Assembly: GCF_964204645.1 (NCBI RefSeq)
Contig: NC_134028.1
Location: 26,448,153-26,512,152, forward strand
DNA: 64,000 bases
Direction: 5' to 3'
Source: Tubulanus polymorphus
Lineage: Eukaryota; Nemertea; Palaeonemertea; Tubulaniformes; Tubulanidae
A program made the translations under genes and the position numbers. Positions 50,201-64,000 of this stretch are shown here, in pieces (the stretch's first letter is position 1; each line of letters starts with the position of its first letter). The notes below the pieces were generated by a model. The model worked only from the letters and a program-made list of their open reading frames with translations, was not told the origin of the DNA and ran no database searches.

Positions 50201-51884
50201 TATGTTGCATGATTGTAGGGCATATAGATTTGTAGTAGATGGTGTAAATTGATTTCTACGGGCTTTTTATTTTAATATTATACCGCGAGATAGTTCATGT
50301 CATAAGTGTTATCGTTTCGCTAGTATTTGAACACCGTCATTTGATTGTTGGCTTCATGAATTATTTCCATGTTTTGGCTTCATAGTTCCGTAATGGAAGC
50401 TTAGCTGTTTGTATTATTTATGAGGGTCTGATGGGGGTTTTACTGGTGATAATTTACTATAAGGTTATGATGATGATGATGATGTGTTTGTGTTTATAGG
50501 TGGACGATACAGAAGTTGGAGGCGTAGATGGTTTATATTAAATGATAATTGTCTCTACTATTTCGAATATACTACGGTAAGTTGAAGTTATATTTACATG
50601 GTTATTTACCCGAGGCTGACTAACCTTAGGACTGGGTTAAGAAACGGGGCTAGCGGAGCCGGGGTGGGCGGGGCGGCATTGACCGGGCCAATAACTTGGA
50701 CAATGATATTGGTTCGCAAAATGGGCCAGTCCCTGTTTGGTCTGATCAGGCCCGATCACGGTTAAAATCATAATAAAATTATCTTTATTTTATTAATATT
50801 ATTCTCATATTATGAAATTAAAAAGGATACTTCAATGGCAATGCTAAATACAGCTTAGATCGAGCCCTGATTGATGTAATTCTTGTATTTCTAGGATAAA
50901 GAACCGAAGGGAATTATTCCGTTAGAGAACGTACAAATTAGAGACGTGCATGATCGTAACAAACCGCATTGTTTCGAGATTTATTCAGCCAGTAATGATA
51001 TCATTAAAGCTTGTAAAACTGATAAAGAAGGAAAAGTAGTTGAAGGTGAGCACGATATTTCAAACAAATTCCCTAATTCACTATGATAAATTTGGCTGAA
51101 GTCGCATATTTTGGACAAGACAAAATCAGTCCGACTTAAAATTGATATCTGAACTAGATTGTCCAGTAGACTCCGCTCAAGTTGGATCTTTTGACTTGAC
51201 TGTGATGTCTGAGTTGGATGGTACAGTAGACTCCGCTCAAGTCAGATCTATTGACTTGAGAATGATATCTGAGTTGGATGATACAGTAGACTCCGCTCAA
51301 GTCAGATCATTTGACTTGAGAATGATATCTGAGTTGGATGGTGCAGTAGACCCGACTCAACAATAACTAGAAATTTGTTTGGGACTTGAAATTGATATCC
51401 CAGTTGGATGGTATATAATTCATATATAGGGTCTTAAAAATATTTCAATCAACATCTGAGTCAAATGATTATCTCTGCGTTAAACGGTCTCAGATTTTAA
51501 TGGTTATTTCTGAGTTGATCGGAGTCTACCGCTTTTTCATCAGGTAGTTAGTTATACCTCTATTTGTCGGAAAGCATGTATAAATAAACATGTACACTGA
51601 GAATGTATTGAGTTGTTTCATCTCGTCGTATTTTCCAGGTAAACATAACGTGTATAGAATGTCAGCAGCAACGTTAGAGGAGAAACAAGAATGGACGAAA
51701 TGTATCAAGTAAGTCACTCGATCAGAAACCATCCTTTTATTGCCGTTCTTGCATATATAGTGATAATTATATATTAATATTAATTAAATATTAATCGTGA
51801 TTATTTTTCAGAGCGAGTATCAGTGAACATCCCGTGTATGATATGCTAGCGCAAAGACGTAAAAAAGTGACTCATCAGAAGTAG
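32232..51884 (+). CDS. CYTH1: Cytohesin (ARF guanine-nucleotide exchange factor), complete, 13 coding exons
   Basis: Activates ARF GTPases at the plasma membrane and endosomes. Exons joined in phase give 391 aa (human CYTH1 398): coiled coil about 9-55, Sec7 about 60-245 with [15 protein letters not shown] and catalytic Glu155, PH domain about 262-375, and basic tail [12 protein letters not shown]. The PH domain reads KQGGRYRSW, the two-glycine form known to favour PIP3 in vertebrate cytohesins. Exons: 32232-32256, 32838-32911, 32996-33060, 43753-43819, 45222-45340, 45428-45508, 46340-46452, 46863-47011, 47408-47519, 50500-50576, 50895-51045, 51639-51708, 51812-51884. The start has a good context (AAAATGG). 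Vertebrates have four paralogues; this looks like the single invertebrate ancestor type, so the number in the symbol is nominal. Intron 3 is 10.7 kb with a possible second promoter. Confidence 0.97.
33656..33816 (+). CDS. Possible nested terminal exon of a small cysteine-rich protein
   Basis: Inside cytohesin intron 3, an acceptor-like GATTTACAG (branch-like CTGAT 18 nt upstream) opens a frame with five cysteines: [20 protein letters not shown], then ICPSY, then YLCKYAM-stop at 33814. AATAAA follows at 33979-33984. A signal-peptide-like ATG frame ([12 protein letters not shown], from 33597) lies just upstream but in a different frame, with no room for an intron, so any true first exon is unidentified. 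Could be chance. Confidence 0.25.
34408..34604. repeat. 21-bp minisatellite in cytohesin intron 3, ~9 copies
   Basis: The unit is CAGTTTCACCTCACGGGAGG plus C. Small variants (CACAGGAG, CGCGGGAG) mark individual copies. Confidence 0.95.
35690..35723. repeat. 34-bp perfect palindrome flanked by direct repeats
   Basis: The left half is CATGGACGTATAAACTA and the right half is its exact reverse complement. ATGAAAC occurs directly on both sides (35683-35689 and 35724-35730), as expected of a target-site duplication made by insertion of a tiny foldback element. Confidence 0.85.
37118..37290. repeat. 28-bp minisatellite in cytohesin intron 3, ~6 copies
   Basis: The unit starts AGACCCTGTGTCTGTATCAC and continues GCCCTGTC. 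Because 28 is not divisible by three, each frame cycles through the same peptide set, which explains overlapping open frames here. Confidence 0.95.
37345..37560. promoter_or_regulatory. GC-richer block in intron 3, possible regulatory element
   Basis: This block (CTCGCGCCGCCGCGGTGCAG through CGCCCGCCTGCCCGCAGATC) is much richer in G+C and CpG than the intron around it and holds no open exon. A conserved enhancer or internal promoter is possible. Composition only. Confidence 0.25.
40130..41165. repeat. GGTCAGT-rich degenerate repeats in intron 3
   Basis: Two clusters of the word GGTCAGT: an irregular one at about 40130-40325 and a more regular one at 40995-41155, in which CAGTGGTCAGTTAGTTGGTC plus AGTGATA (27 bp) repeats about five times. 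Confidence 0.8.
42193..42350 (+). CDS. Candidate alternative first exon of cytohesin
   Basis: An ATG at 42193 opens 52 codons that end with AG at 42350 before donor GTGAGG, leaving phase 2. That is the phase left by exon 3, so it joins exon 4 (43753) in frame to give ...[12 protein letters not shown]. The peptide has an acidic run ([17 protein letters not shown]) and no coiled coil, and it would replace the 54 residues of exons 1-3. An acceptor-like GTTGCAG at 42218-42224 lies within it. The start context is weak, and the protein portion is not recognised. Confidence 0.4.
44768..45049. mobile_element. 282-bp MITE with TTAA ends in cytohesin intron 4
   Basis: Perfect 16-bp terminal inverted repeats AACATAGGCGTCCCCA (44768-44783) and its complement (45034-45049). 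TTAA overlaps both outer ends (44765-44768 and 45048-45051), which suggests TTAA target choice as in piggyBac-like elements. No transposase. Confidence 0.8.
45515..45880. repeat. ~46-47-bp minisatellite in cytohesin intron 6, ~8 copies
   Basis: The unit contains ACCAGTCCCGAGTCTATAGC and AACCAAAAACCTT. The array starts within ~10 bp of the exon 6 donor. Confidence 0.95.
46510..46862. repeat. 26-bp minisatellite derived from the exon 8 splice junction
   Basis: The unit TTAGATACATGTACATGTTT plus GTCATC repeats about 12 times and runs up to the real exon 8 acceptor. The true junction reads TCATTTCAG then ATACATGCTATGTTTTGTC and is itself a diverged unit, so most repeats contain a TTAG/ATACATG decoy acceptor. 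Confidence 0.9.
47125..47300. repeat. Short minisatellite in cytohesin intron 8
   Basis: Units of about 33 bp built on CAGATTGTCTGAAGGGTACA or CAGCGGATTGTCTGAGGGGG, about five copies of uneven length. Confidence 0.85.
49808..49873. repeat. GC-rich ~33-bp direct duplication in cytohesin intron 9
   Basis: GGCTCCGTCGCGGCCCCCGG followed by CTGACGGC occurs twice in tandem, a strong GC island in AT-rich intron DNA. Confidence 0.8.
49945..50065. mobile_element. GGACCCA-family repeat copy (cytohesin intron 9)
   Basis: Contains GATCCCGTTCCACCGTTCTA and CATTGGAAATGAAC, matching 28930-29045; the far end is a rough inverted copy (GGACGGTAGAACTGAATCC). Confidence 0.5.
51120..51370. repeat. 60-bp tandem repeat in cytohesin intron 11, ~4 copies
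   Basis: The unit contains GTAGACTCCGCTCAAGTCAG and TTGACTTGAGAATGATATCT. The plus strand stays open because 60 is divisible by three. Confidence 0.9.
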
Positions 51885-51990
51885 ATGAATGAGTTTGATT
51901 GATGGGGCTGGTTCCCATGGATGGATATTATAACACACAGACTAATATAATCTATTATCTATATAAGTAAACGTTCTACACCGAAATAAC

Positions 51991-52850
51991 ATGAGACCAG
52001 TGCTAGAAAGAGAGAGGTAGAATCGGACCAGAGAGGTTTACGGTGAGACCAGTGAGAGAGAGAGGTAGAATCAGACCAGAGAGTTGTACGGTGAGACCAG
52101 TGAGAGAGAGAGGTAGAATCAGACCAGAGAGGTTTACGGTGAGACCAGTGAGAGAGAGAGGTAGAATCAGACCAGAGAGGTTTACGGCGAGACCAGTGAG
52201 AGAGAGAGGTAGAATCAGACCAGAAAGGTTTACGGTGAGACCAGTGAGAGAGAGAGGTAGAATCAGACCAGAGAGTTGTACGGTGAGACCAGTGAGAGAG
52301 AGAGGTAGAATAAGACAAGAGAGGTTTACGGTGAGACCAGTGAGAGAGAGAGGTAGAATCAGACCAGAGAGGTTTACGGTGAGACCAGTGAGAGAGAGAG
52401 GTAGAATCAGACCAGAAAGGTTTACGGTGAGACCAGTGAGAGAGAGAGGTAGAATCAGACCAGAGAGTTGTACGGTGAGACCAGTGAGAGAGAGAGGTAG
52501 AATAAGACAAGAGAGGTTTACGGTGAGACCAGTGAGAGAGAGAGGTAGAATCAGACCAGAAAGGTTTACGGTGAGACCAGTGGGAGAGAGAGGTAGAATC
52601 AGACCAGAGAGGTTTACGGCGAGACCAGTGAGAGAGAGAGGTAGAATCAGACCAGAAAGGTGTTCGATATTCCCTGGTGAGACCAGTGAGAGAGAGAGGT
52701 AGAATCGGACCAGAAAGGTGTTCGATATTCCCTGGTGAGACCAGTGAGAGAGAGGTAGAATCAGACCAGAGAGGTTTACGGCGAGACCAGTGAGAGAGAG
52801 AGAGGTAGAATCAGACCAGAGAGGTTTACGGTGAGACCAGTGAGAGAGGT
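51991..52850. repeat. 48-bp minisatellite after cytohesin, ~18 copies
   Basis: The unit is AGACCAGTGAGAGAGAGAGG then TAGAATCAGACCAGAGAGGT then TTACGGTG. Variants (GAGTTGTACG, AAAGGTTTACG) alternate in a higher-order pattern, for example near 52080, 52270 and 52460. Both strands are open for more than 180 codons because the unit is 16 codons long; neither frame starts with ATG. Confidence 0.97.
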
Positions 52851-53025
52851 GAAACCCTCTGAAGAGACTAGAGGTTGGTTACCTCCCTGTAGAGACAGAT
52901 TGACTGACAGGTAGATCTGGGTATACTGTTAGTTACTACCTGTATATTATATTAAAGGTTCCATTGTAAAGTGTTGTTTAAAGTCTTGATATGAAATCCA
53001 AAATCAGGGTAGAGAAATATTCAAC

Positions 53026-53111
53026 TGGACCCTTTTCTGCAGTTCTCAAGTTTCGAAATTTTATCCGATTATAATTTGAGAACTGGAGAGTAACTGCAGA
53101 ACTGGGTCCAG
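53026..53111. repeat. Foldback related to the GGACCCA family
   Basis: Left CTGGACCCTTTTCTGCAGTT pairs with right TAACTGCAGAACTGGGTCCA; the right arm has an extra insertion. Confidence 0.6.
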
Positions 53112-54185
53112 ATTGACTATAGATTTTGATTATAGAATTTCAACGTTGTCCCAGTTGTGGATAATATACGCTATAGCAATCCGAGGTTTCTATAAAACTG
53201 AGGTTTGATTTTCTGGAAAAATAGAGACATTCATTTATATACGATTTGCATTTGTATCTCGGTGTGATTTGATATTCTGTATATTTTAACTGAAATGCTG
53301 TAAATATTTTTGAATTGTAACGATGATGGTCTGCGCGCGTTGTATGATATTTTTGAGATGAGGGATGCGTCATTTATGAAAGAATGTGTGTTATTTTGTA
53401 TAATGATCGTGAAGTGATGGGACGATATTATAAACTAGTCTCGATTCGTAACAAAAAACAGTTCATTGTCCATTGATGACTCTCTTCAACTAAAACTCAG
53501 TTGAAAAAGACCGAATAGTCACAAGCAGCAATAGGAACTTTTCTTTTCACTGTTTGTCTTGACAGATCACAGTTGTTGGTTATAATTTGACTCTATAGTT
53601 AAACCAGTTCATTTATAACCTCTTATGACCCTAGTCTCATTTTAAACTGACAAAACTGTCGATCGAGTCCCGTGAATTATTTGTTTTTTTAAGCTTGTAA
53701 ATTTTAACTTTAGAATTGGGTTTAAACCCATTTCTGATTGGCCCATAAAGTATTTTAGTGATCTGACCTATCAGGGCTGTTCATAGCGGGGGCAGGGGGA
53801 AGTTATCCCCCTCAGAAATTTGGGTGCCTATTTTCCAAATATTGTTATATCCAATATAACTGCCCTTTTTCGGGTTTCTCTGCCCCCCTCCCAAAAATGC
53901 AATTGCTAGGTACAAATTGAAATTGACTGGTTATTTTTTGCTTCCATCCAATTTTTCTGATGTCGTGGTCTTGAGTTCAATAGGATTCACAATTCTTCCG
54001 TTCGTTTGTTAGATTTTTACTGAACGATCTTTTAGATTCTTGAATGAAGAATGAATGCTTTTTTTCTACGGTCCAACTAGATGTTGTATTCAAGCCTTTC
54101 TATATCCATTTTATTTTACACATTAATAACAGATATTTCTTAAAAGAAAATATTCATTAATATCCATATAAATGCAAATATTATT

Positions 54186-54191
54186 AATAAA
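54186..54191 (+). terminator. PolyA signal AATAAA
   Basis: Candidate end of the cytohesin transcript, 2.3 kb after its stop codon. Confidence 0.35.
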
Positions 54192-54689
54192 GAAATGAAT
54201 TATTGTGCTTTTTTCAGGGATCGCTGTATAAAAAAAACTTGATGACTTTTTTGTTGATTAGCGTATTGTATGTGTTTGAATGTTGTGAAATAGAATATTT
54301 GAAAGATTTATGAGCGAAAATAATATTTGTTTTTCTTACATTTTATTTCGCTATTTCTGCTATAGAGGGTTCAATCCCCTGTCAGTCGAAGGAATACAAT
54401 GGATTGGCATATTACCTCCTTGGTAAGTAAAGCACAGGACATTTTCACTTGAAAATTTTCAAAACAACTTTAGAGTATACCGCCGGTTGAGCATGATGAT
54501 ATAGTTGCGATCCTCGAGTAATGACCTTATAGTAATGACCTTGTCGCAGTTAAAGCAATTAGACTAATTAGTTTTATCAGTGGTATAAGTTTGATAAGCG
54601 GTATTGCAACGCAATGTAAATCAAGCCAAAAGGAAACGTGTTTCGTCTCAAGTACAGTGCGGATACTTGGTTATCCTATGGGTGAAATT

Positions 54690-54910
54690 TCAAAATTGGT
54701 AGGGTCGGGCTATTGGGTGATTTACTGGCAGGGTCGGGCTATTGGGTGATTTACTGGCAGGGTCGGGCTATGGGGTGGTTTACTGGCAGGGTCGGGCTAT
54801 GGGGTGGTTTACTGGCAGGGTCGGGCTATGGCGTGATTTACTGGCAGGGTCTGGCTATGGGGTGATTTACTGGTAGGGTTGGGCTATGGGGTGATTTACT
54901 GGCAGGTCGG
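54690..54910. repeat. 29-bp minisatellite, ~8 copies
   Basis: The unit is GGGTCGGGCTATGGGGTGAT plus TTACTGGCA. Confidence 0.95.
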
Positions 54911-55025
54911 GCTATGGGCGGTTGGTTTACGCCAGAAACCGGAAAACCAAAGCGACCAATGGCCAGAACTAGAGTTAACTAGTTGCCGGAACACAACTAC
55001 AGTCCTACCGGAAGGGTGACCAGTA

Positions 55026-55457
55026 TCATACCACTCTTTTACCCCTAGCAGTCCGATAGATCCGACAGTCATTGACGTCACTCAGTACACCCTGTAGGCA
55101 GATAATGATGCGAGGCATTGTCGTCCTGGTTTGCATTCCCTGTGTGAGGGCACATAGGGACATCATTTCCTGGCAGACTCTTTCCTGACGTTCTTGACAA
55201 GTGACCGGCGAAGAAGAGCTGACGCTTTCGGACATTAGTTTTGTACCAGCAAACGTTGAAATTCGACAGAGAAATCGGCCCTGAAAAATATAACGGGTTA
55301 GAGCTGAAAAATAGAACGGATTAATAAACACGGAACAGTACAGGACAGTACGGAGACGAACAGTAACACATAAAACATAAAGACGTCGTTCCTCAGGAAG
55401 CAGGAACAGGAGCGGGAGCGCAGCGAAAATCGCCAGGAGGAGAATCCACGGTAGCAT
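55026..55457 (-). CDS. Hypothetical secreted cysteine-rich protein
   Basis: A minus-strand frame starts MLPWILLLAIFAALPLLFLL, a strong signal peptide or anchor, and runs about 143 codons. Its C-terminal part has six cysteines (RFLC, VTC, RVC, SLC, IIC, NDC), an even number that would allow three disulfides, and ends TARGKRVV. An acceptor-like TATTTTTCAG (reverse strand, before GGCCGATTTC) splits the two parts exactly at a codon border, so the middle (about residues 25-60) may be a short intron, although I found no good donor. I do not recognise the family. Confidence 0.35.
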   Translation of the reverse strand: MLPWILLLAIFAALPLLFLLPEERRLYVLCVTVRLRTVLYCSVFINPFYFSALTRYIFQGRFLCRISTFAGTKLMSESVSSSSPVTCQERQERVCQEMMSLCALTQGMQTRTTMPRIIICLQGVLSDVNDCRIYRTARGKRVV

Positions 55458-55469
55458 GTTCACAGTGTG

Positions 55470-56420
55470 AGTTAGCTGAGGTGAATGACCGGCCTAGCGA
55501 TTCTACTTACTGTCGACCGGTGGTGTATTTCAATATTGACCAATAGGCAGCCGCGCTGTTTGTCTCTTATCGTGAATGGGGGGTTTACTGAAGTTTGTGG
55601 AACGTTACGCCGAATACACACGCGACGTCACCTCTGTATACATCCAGCATATAAACCAGACACGGGTCCCATTCAGATATTGATCTATAGAAATATCTCT
55701 GAATTGTCGAAATTACCGCATGATAAAACACTGGACGCGACGTCACATCTTATACACCCGGCATAGGCCTATACTATAGTATATGGCATAACTTTATTAG
55801 GCCACGCAAAGAATACCCGTGTTTCTCATCAGCTTTTTTGGAAAAGTGACGAGGTTTGGCAGGTTTTTATTTTGGCCCTTCTTTAAAAAAAAGTAAATAA
55901 AAATTCTCATTCAAAATTCCAAAAGTGACGAGGGAGACTATTTTTTTTATATTTTTTTTTCTTATCTGAGGAAATCCGGAAATTTAGGCGTTGACGACCT
56001 TAGGATGGAAAGACCTTCGTTATCGAAATACTCACCTGCCACAGTAACTGACCATGAAATTTAACCAAAAAAGTGTGATTAGGTTGTTATCAGCATGCAT
56101 GCGAGAATGTTTTACTTTAAAAAAAGATAAACTTAAACACATGTCTTCACTGCATGCGGGATGTGCATTTTTATTTATATTTTTTTACTGACGAGCTTTT
56201 TTTGACGCTCGCGGAAAATGAAACTGATAAGAAACAAGCATTTTTTAGTGGCCTTTATTCGAAACCGCTGCTCCGAATCAACAAATGTGAGTTCTATGGA
56301 ATTATCCATACTGGTCCGTACGAATAGCCTCGGAATGGCGTTCGGAATTATCCATATGGTCCGTGTGAATAGTCACTTCGTTCTTTAAAAATGATGTGAA
56401 AGTCGAAAATCTTCAAATTT
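55470..56420. other. Intergenic before MED9
   Basis: No conserved exon seen. AT-rich, with T- and A-runs at 55880-55965 and 56110-56215. MED9's start codon follows an acceptor-like AATTTCAG (56416-56423), so a noncoding 5' exon may lie here or upstream; a donor GTAAGT at 54421-54426 is one candidate. Confidence 0.4.
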
Positions 56421-56424
56421 CAGC

Positions 56425-56908
56425 ATGTCAGAAATTGATTTAAACTTTTTACCTCTGATTTATGACATAATAAGAAGGTATATATGGATTATTTTTATTA
56501 ACAACCGCGAAGTAATCATCAATTACAATACAAATCAACAGCAAATCGTGACTTCTTGTCAGTCAAGACAAAAACAAAATAAAAGATTTTTATAAAATTT
56601 TGCGTCGGAAGTAAAATAAAGGAATTTTGAAAAATATTGATGGCATAATATACTCTTTCTTGAATATCATATTATATTATATTTTCAGCATCGAGAAAGA
56701 CTCACAGTCGCATGATGTACCGACAAAACTGGCCGAATTGAAGTCGAAACTACAAAAATCGCGCGAAGCAGTTGAAAAACTGCCTGGTATCGATTTGAAT
56801 AAAACGGAACAATTAAAACAACTACACATATTACAACAACAGTTCATCAATAAAACTGAACTGTTACAAAAATATAAAAATAAGTGTAATATAGAATTTC
56901 CCGGCTAA
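56425..56908 (+). CDS. MED9: Mediator subunit 9, two coding exons
   Basis: Subunit of the Mediator middle module, linking activators to RNA polymerase II. Exon 1 (56425-56477) encodes MSEIDLNFLPLIYDIIR and exon 2 (56689-56908) completes S-IEKDSQSHDV and the rest, with the split codon AG/C. The 90-aa product has the family's layout: a short 'FLPL..DII' start, a helix KLAELKSKLQKSREAVEKL, PGIDLNKTEQLKQL, and KTELLQKYKNKCNIEF. Human MED9 is longer mainly through an N-terminal proline-rich extension that is absent here. No AATAAA lies between this stop and the GEMIN6 start 88 bp on, so the two may share a transcript or overlap in UTR. Confidence 0.9.
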
Positions 56909-56996
56909 GCGAGATCGCGATTGATTAGAACTGAGGTAACATTACAGAGGATTATTGCATTTCCCGATTTAGTGAGGTCGGATTAAAAGATTAATA

Positions 56997-57551
56997 ATGG
57001 CTTCTGATGATAGTAGTAACAATCGAATACAACCGCATTCGATATTTATTAAAGATCCCGAAGATTGGATGCAATATTTGTATAAGTTCGTCAGCGTAAA
57101 AACGACCGGGTTGACGGAGCACGTCGGCTGGGTTTATACGATAGACCCCGTCTCTGAAACGGTCTGTCTCGTCCGTTTCGACGACACCGGTCGCGAAATC
57201 CCGTCGATGGATATCGTGATGGGTCACGCGGTCAACTCGATCGAAATTATCAACGCTTACGCCGAGCAATATCGCGCTAAATTAGACCAGTTGTTCAAAT
57301 CGAAATTCGATATTCCGTTGACGCGCGCAGAGATCTCGCAACGTCGCGATAAAGTGACGGATTGGCTGATTAAAAATCGTCTGCCGGTGAAGCAGGATTC
57401 GTCGGATACCGATGTTATAAATGTTGCGGATGTGTTGTTCATCGAAGCGCCCTACACATCCGAACACTGTCGCAGTACTAACGAAATTATACTCGGAAAA
57501 ATACAAGGACTATTAAAAAATATGCCTGAAGATGCAGATTCATGGATATGA
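56997..57551 (+). CDS. GEMIN6: Gem-associated protein 6, single exon
   Basis: Component of the SMN complex that loads Sm proteins onto snRNAs. The intron-free frame codes for 184 aa. Its first ~85 residues form the Sm-like fold: DPEDWMQYLYKFVSV, GWVYTIDPVSETVCLVRF and GHAVNSIE match the family's strand pattern. The C-terminal half contains RRDKVTDWLIKNRLPV and IEAPYTSEHCRSTNEIILGK, also typical. Human GEMIN6 is about 167 aa. The start ATG is preceded by an acceptor-like TTTCCCGATTTAG (56958-56970) and another at 56941-56946, so a 5' leader intron is possible. PolyA signals follow at 57666 and 57729. Confidence 0.93.
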   Translation: MASDDSSNNRIQPHSIFIKDPEDWMQYLYKFVSVKTTGLTEHVGWVYTIDPVSETVCLVRFDDTGREIPSMDIVMGHAVNSIEIINAYAEQYRAKLDQLFKSKFDIPLTRAEISQRRDKVTDWLIKNRLPVKQDSSDTDVINVADVLFIEAPYTSEHCRSTNEIILGKIQGLLKNMPEDADSWI

Positions 57552-57665
57552 TTCAAGTTGTGGGTGGTGATTCTTTTTATAATGGGATCATTCATTTATT
57601 GTGTACGCGTAGAATTGGAATTTTTCAGGATGCAAATTATACCGACCCTTGCACCTATACCTTAA

Positions 57666-57734
57666 AATAAATGAATGACCCCAAATTGTCTCTGAATTTT
57701 GTATGTACTTTGTAAAGAAAGGATTTTGAATAAA
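57666..57734 (+). terminator. GEMIN6 polyA signals
   Basis: AATAAA at 57666-57671 and 57729-57734, 115 and 178 bp after the stop codon. Confidence 0.6.
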
Positions 57735-58056
57735 GTAATTTTTAGAAAAAAACACAATTTTCTTTTTGCTTCTGGATTCGATTCAGGGTTTCAGCTAGAA
57801 AGGATCTCATTGAATGATTGTCCTCTCAGAAATGGATTTGTAATATGGTAAGTGTAGTTCAGCAATGAGTATAAATAAGTGGTATTTTATCTTCGGTGTT
57901 TTATGGTCTGTAAAAATATCCGATCTTGAAACTAAAGCATAGTCCGATTTACTGGCTCTATAGGATCTTACAAGGTCGAAATTTTCCTTCGATTTATTTA
58001 TCAAACAAAAATTGATAAAGAATTGATAAACGTTGGAAGTATCAGTTGTGACAAGT

Positions 58057-58073
58057 GCCGCTAGATGTCGCGC
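58057..58073. promoter_or_regulatory. CTCF-like motif beside ABCC1 exon 1
   Basis: GCCGCTAGATGTCGCGC lies 11 bp before the ABCC1 start codon; it resembles the two sites before BTAF1 but with a mismatch in the core. Confidence 0.2.
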
Positions 58074-58083
58074 AGGTGTAAAG

Positions 58084-63988
<5,905 letters not shown>

Positions 63989-64000
63989 GTAAAAATAGAT

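Larger units (their letters stand above)
51885..54200 (+). other. Probable cytohesin 3' UTR
   Basis: No exon follows the stop codon. The first full AATAAA on the plus strand that I see is at 54186-54191; an ATTAAA near 52950 could serve a shorter form. The region includes the 48-bp minisatellite and a foldback at 53026-53111. Confidence 0.4.

Noticed and set aside
51959-52702. Long open frames on both strands (183 and 219 codons)
   Set aside because: Both are the 48-bp minisatellite read through; no ATG start and no unique sequence.

Overview
The window is nuclear DNA of an invertebrate animal, most likely a lophotrochozoan (mollusc, annelid, nemertean or similar). The genes are split by GT-AG introns, the proteins are clear one-to-one relatives of conserved animal proteins, and introns and intergenic DNA are AT-rich and full of minisatellites, foldback elements and MITE-like repeats. 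No bacterial, viral or organellar genes were seen. Species assignment is inference.

Layout. 1-13.9 kb holds no recognisable conserved gene. It contains a 612-bp inverted-repeat element, a 119-bp tandem array, a decayed ~340-bp repeat field, and a remarkable ~243-bp tandem array in which nearly every unit carries its own splice acceptor and donor, plus a LINE relic and several foldbacks. From 13.9 kb a CCAAT-box region leads into a complete BTAF1 (39 coding exons, 1812 aa, 14721-29649, +). A small three-exon minus-strand gene for a ~55-aa single-span protein (31256-31775) lies head to head with a complete cytohesin (13 coding exons, 391 aa, 32232-51884, +). Cytohesin has a 10.7-kb intron 3 with a phase-compatible alternative first exon and a possible nested cysteine-rich exon. 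Its 3' region contains a 48-bp minisatellite. After a possible minus-strand secreted cysteine-rich ORF (55026-55457) come MED9 (two exons, 90 aa) and, 88 bp later, the single-exon GEMIN6 (184 aa). The first 12 coding exons (658 codons) of an ABCC1/MRP1-type transporter (58084-63988, +) run off the right edge.

The genes do not form one pathway. BTAF1 (TBP recycling) and MED9 (Mediator) both act in RNA polymerase II transcription, GEMIN6 in snRNP assembly, cytohesin in ARF activation at membranes, and ABCC1 in drug and conjugate efflux. Their grouping looks like ordinary gene order. All exon calls were made by joining splice sites in phase and comparing the translation with remembered family features; none was checked against transcripts.
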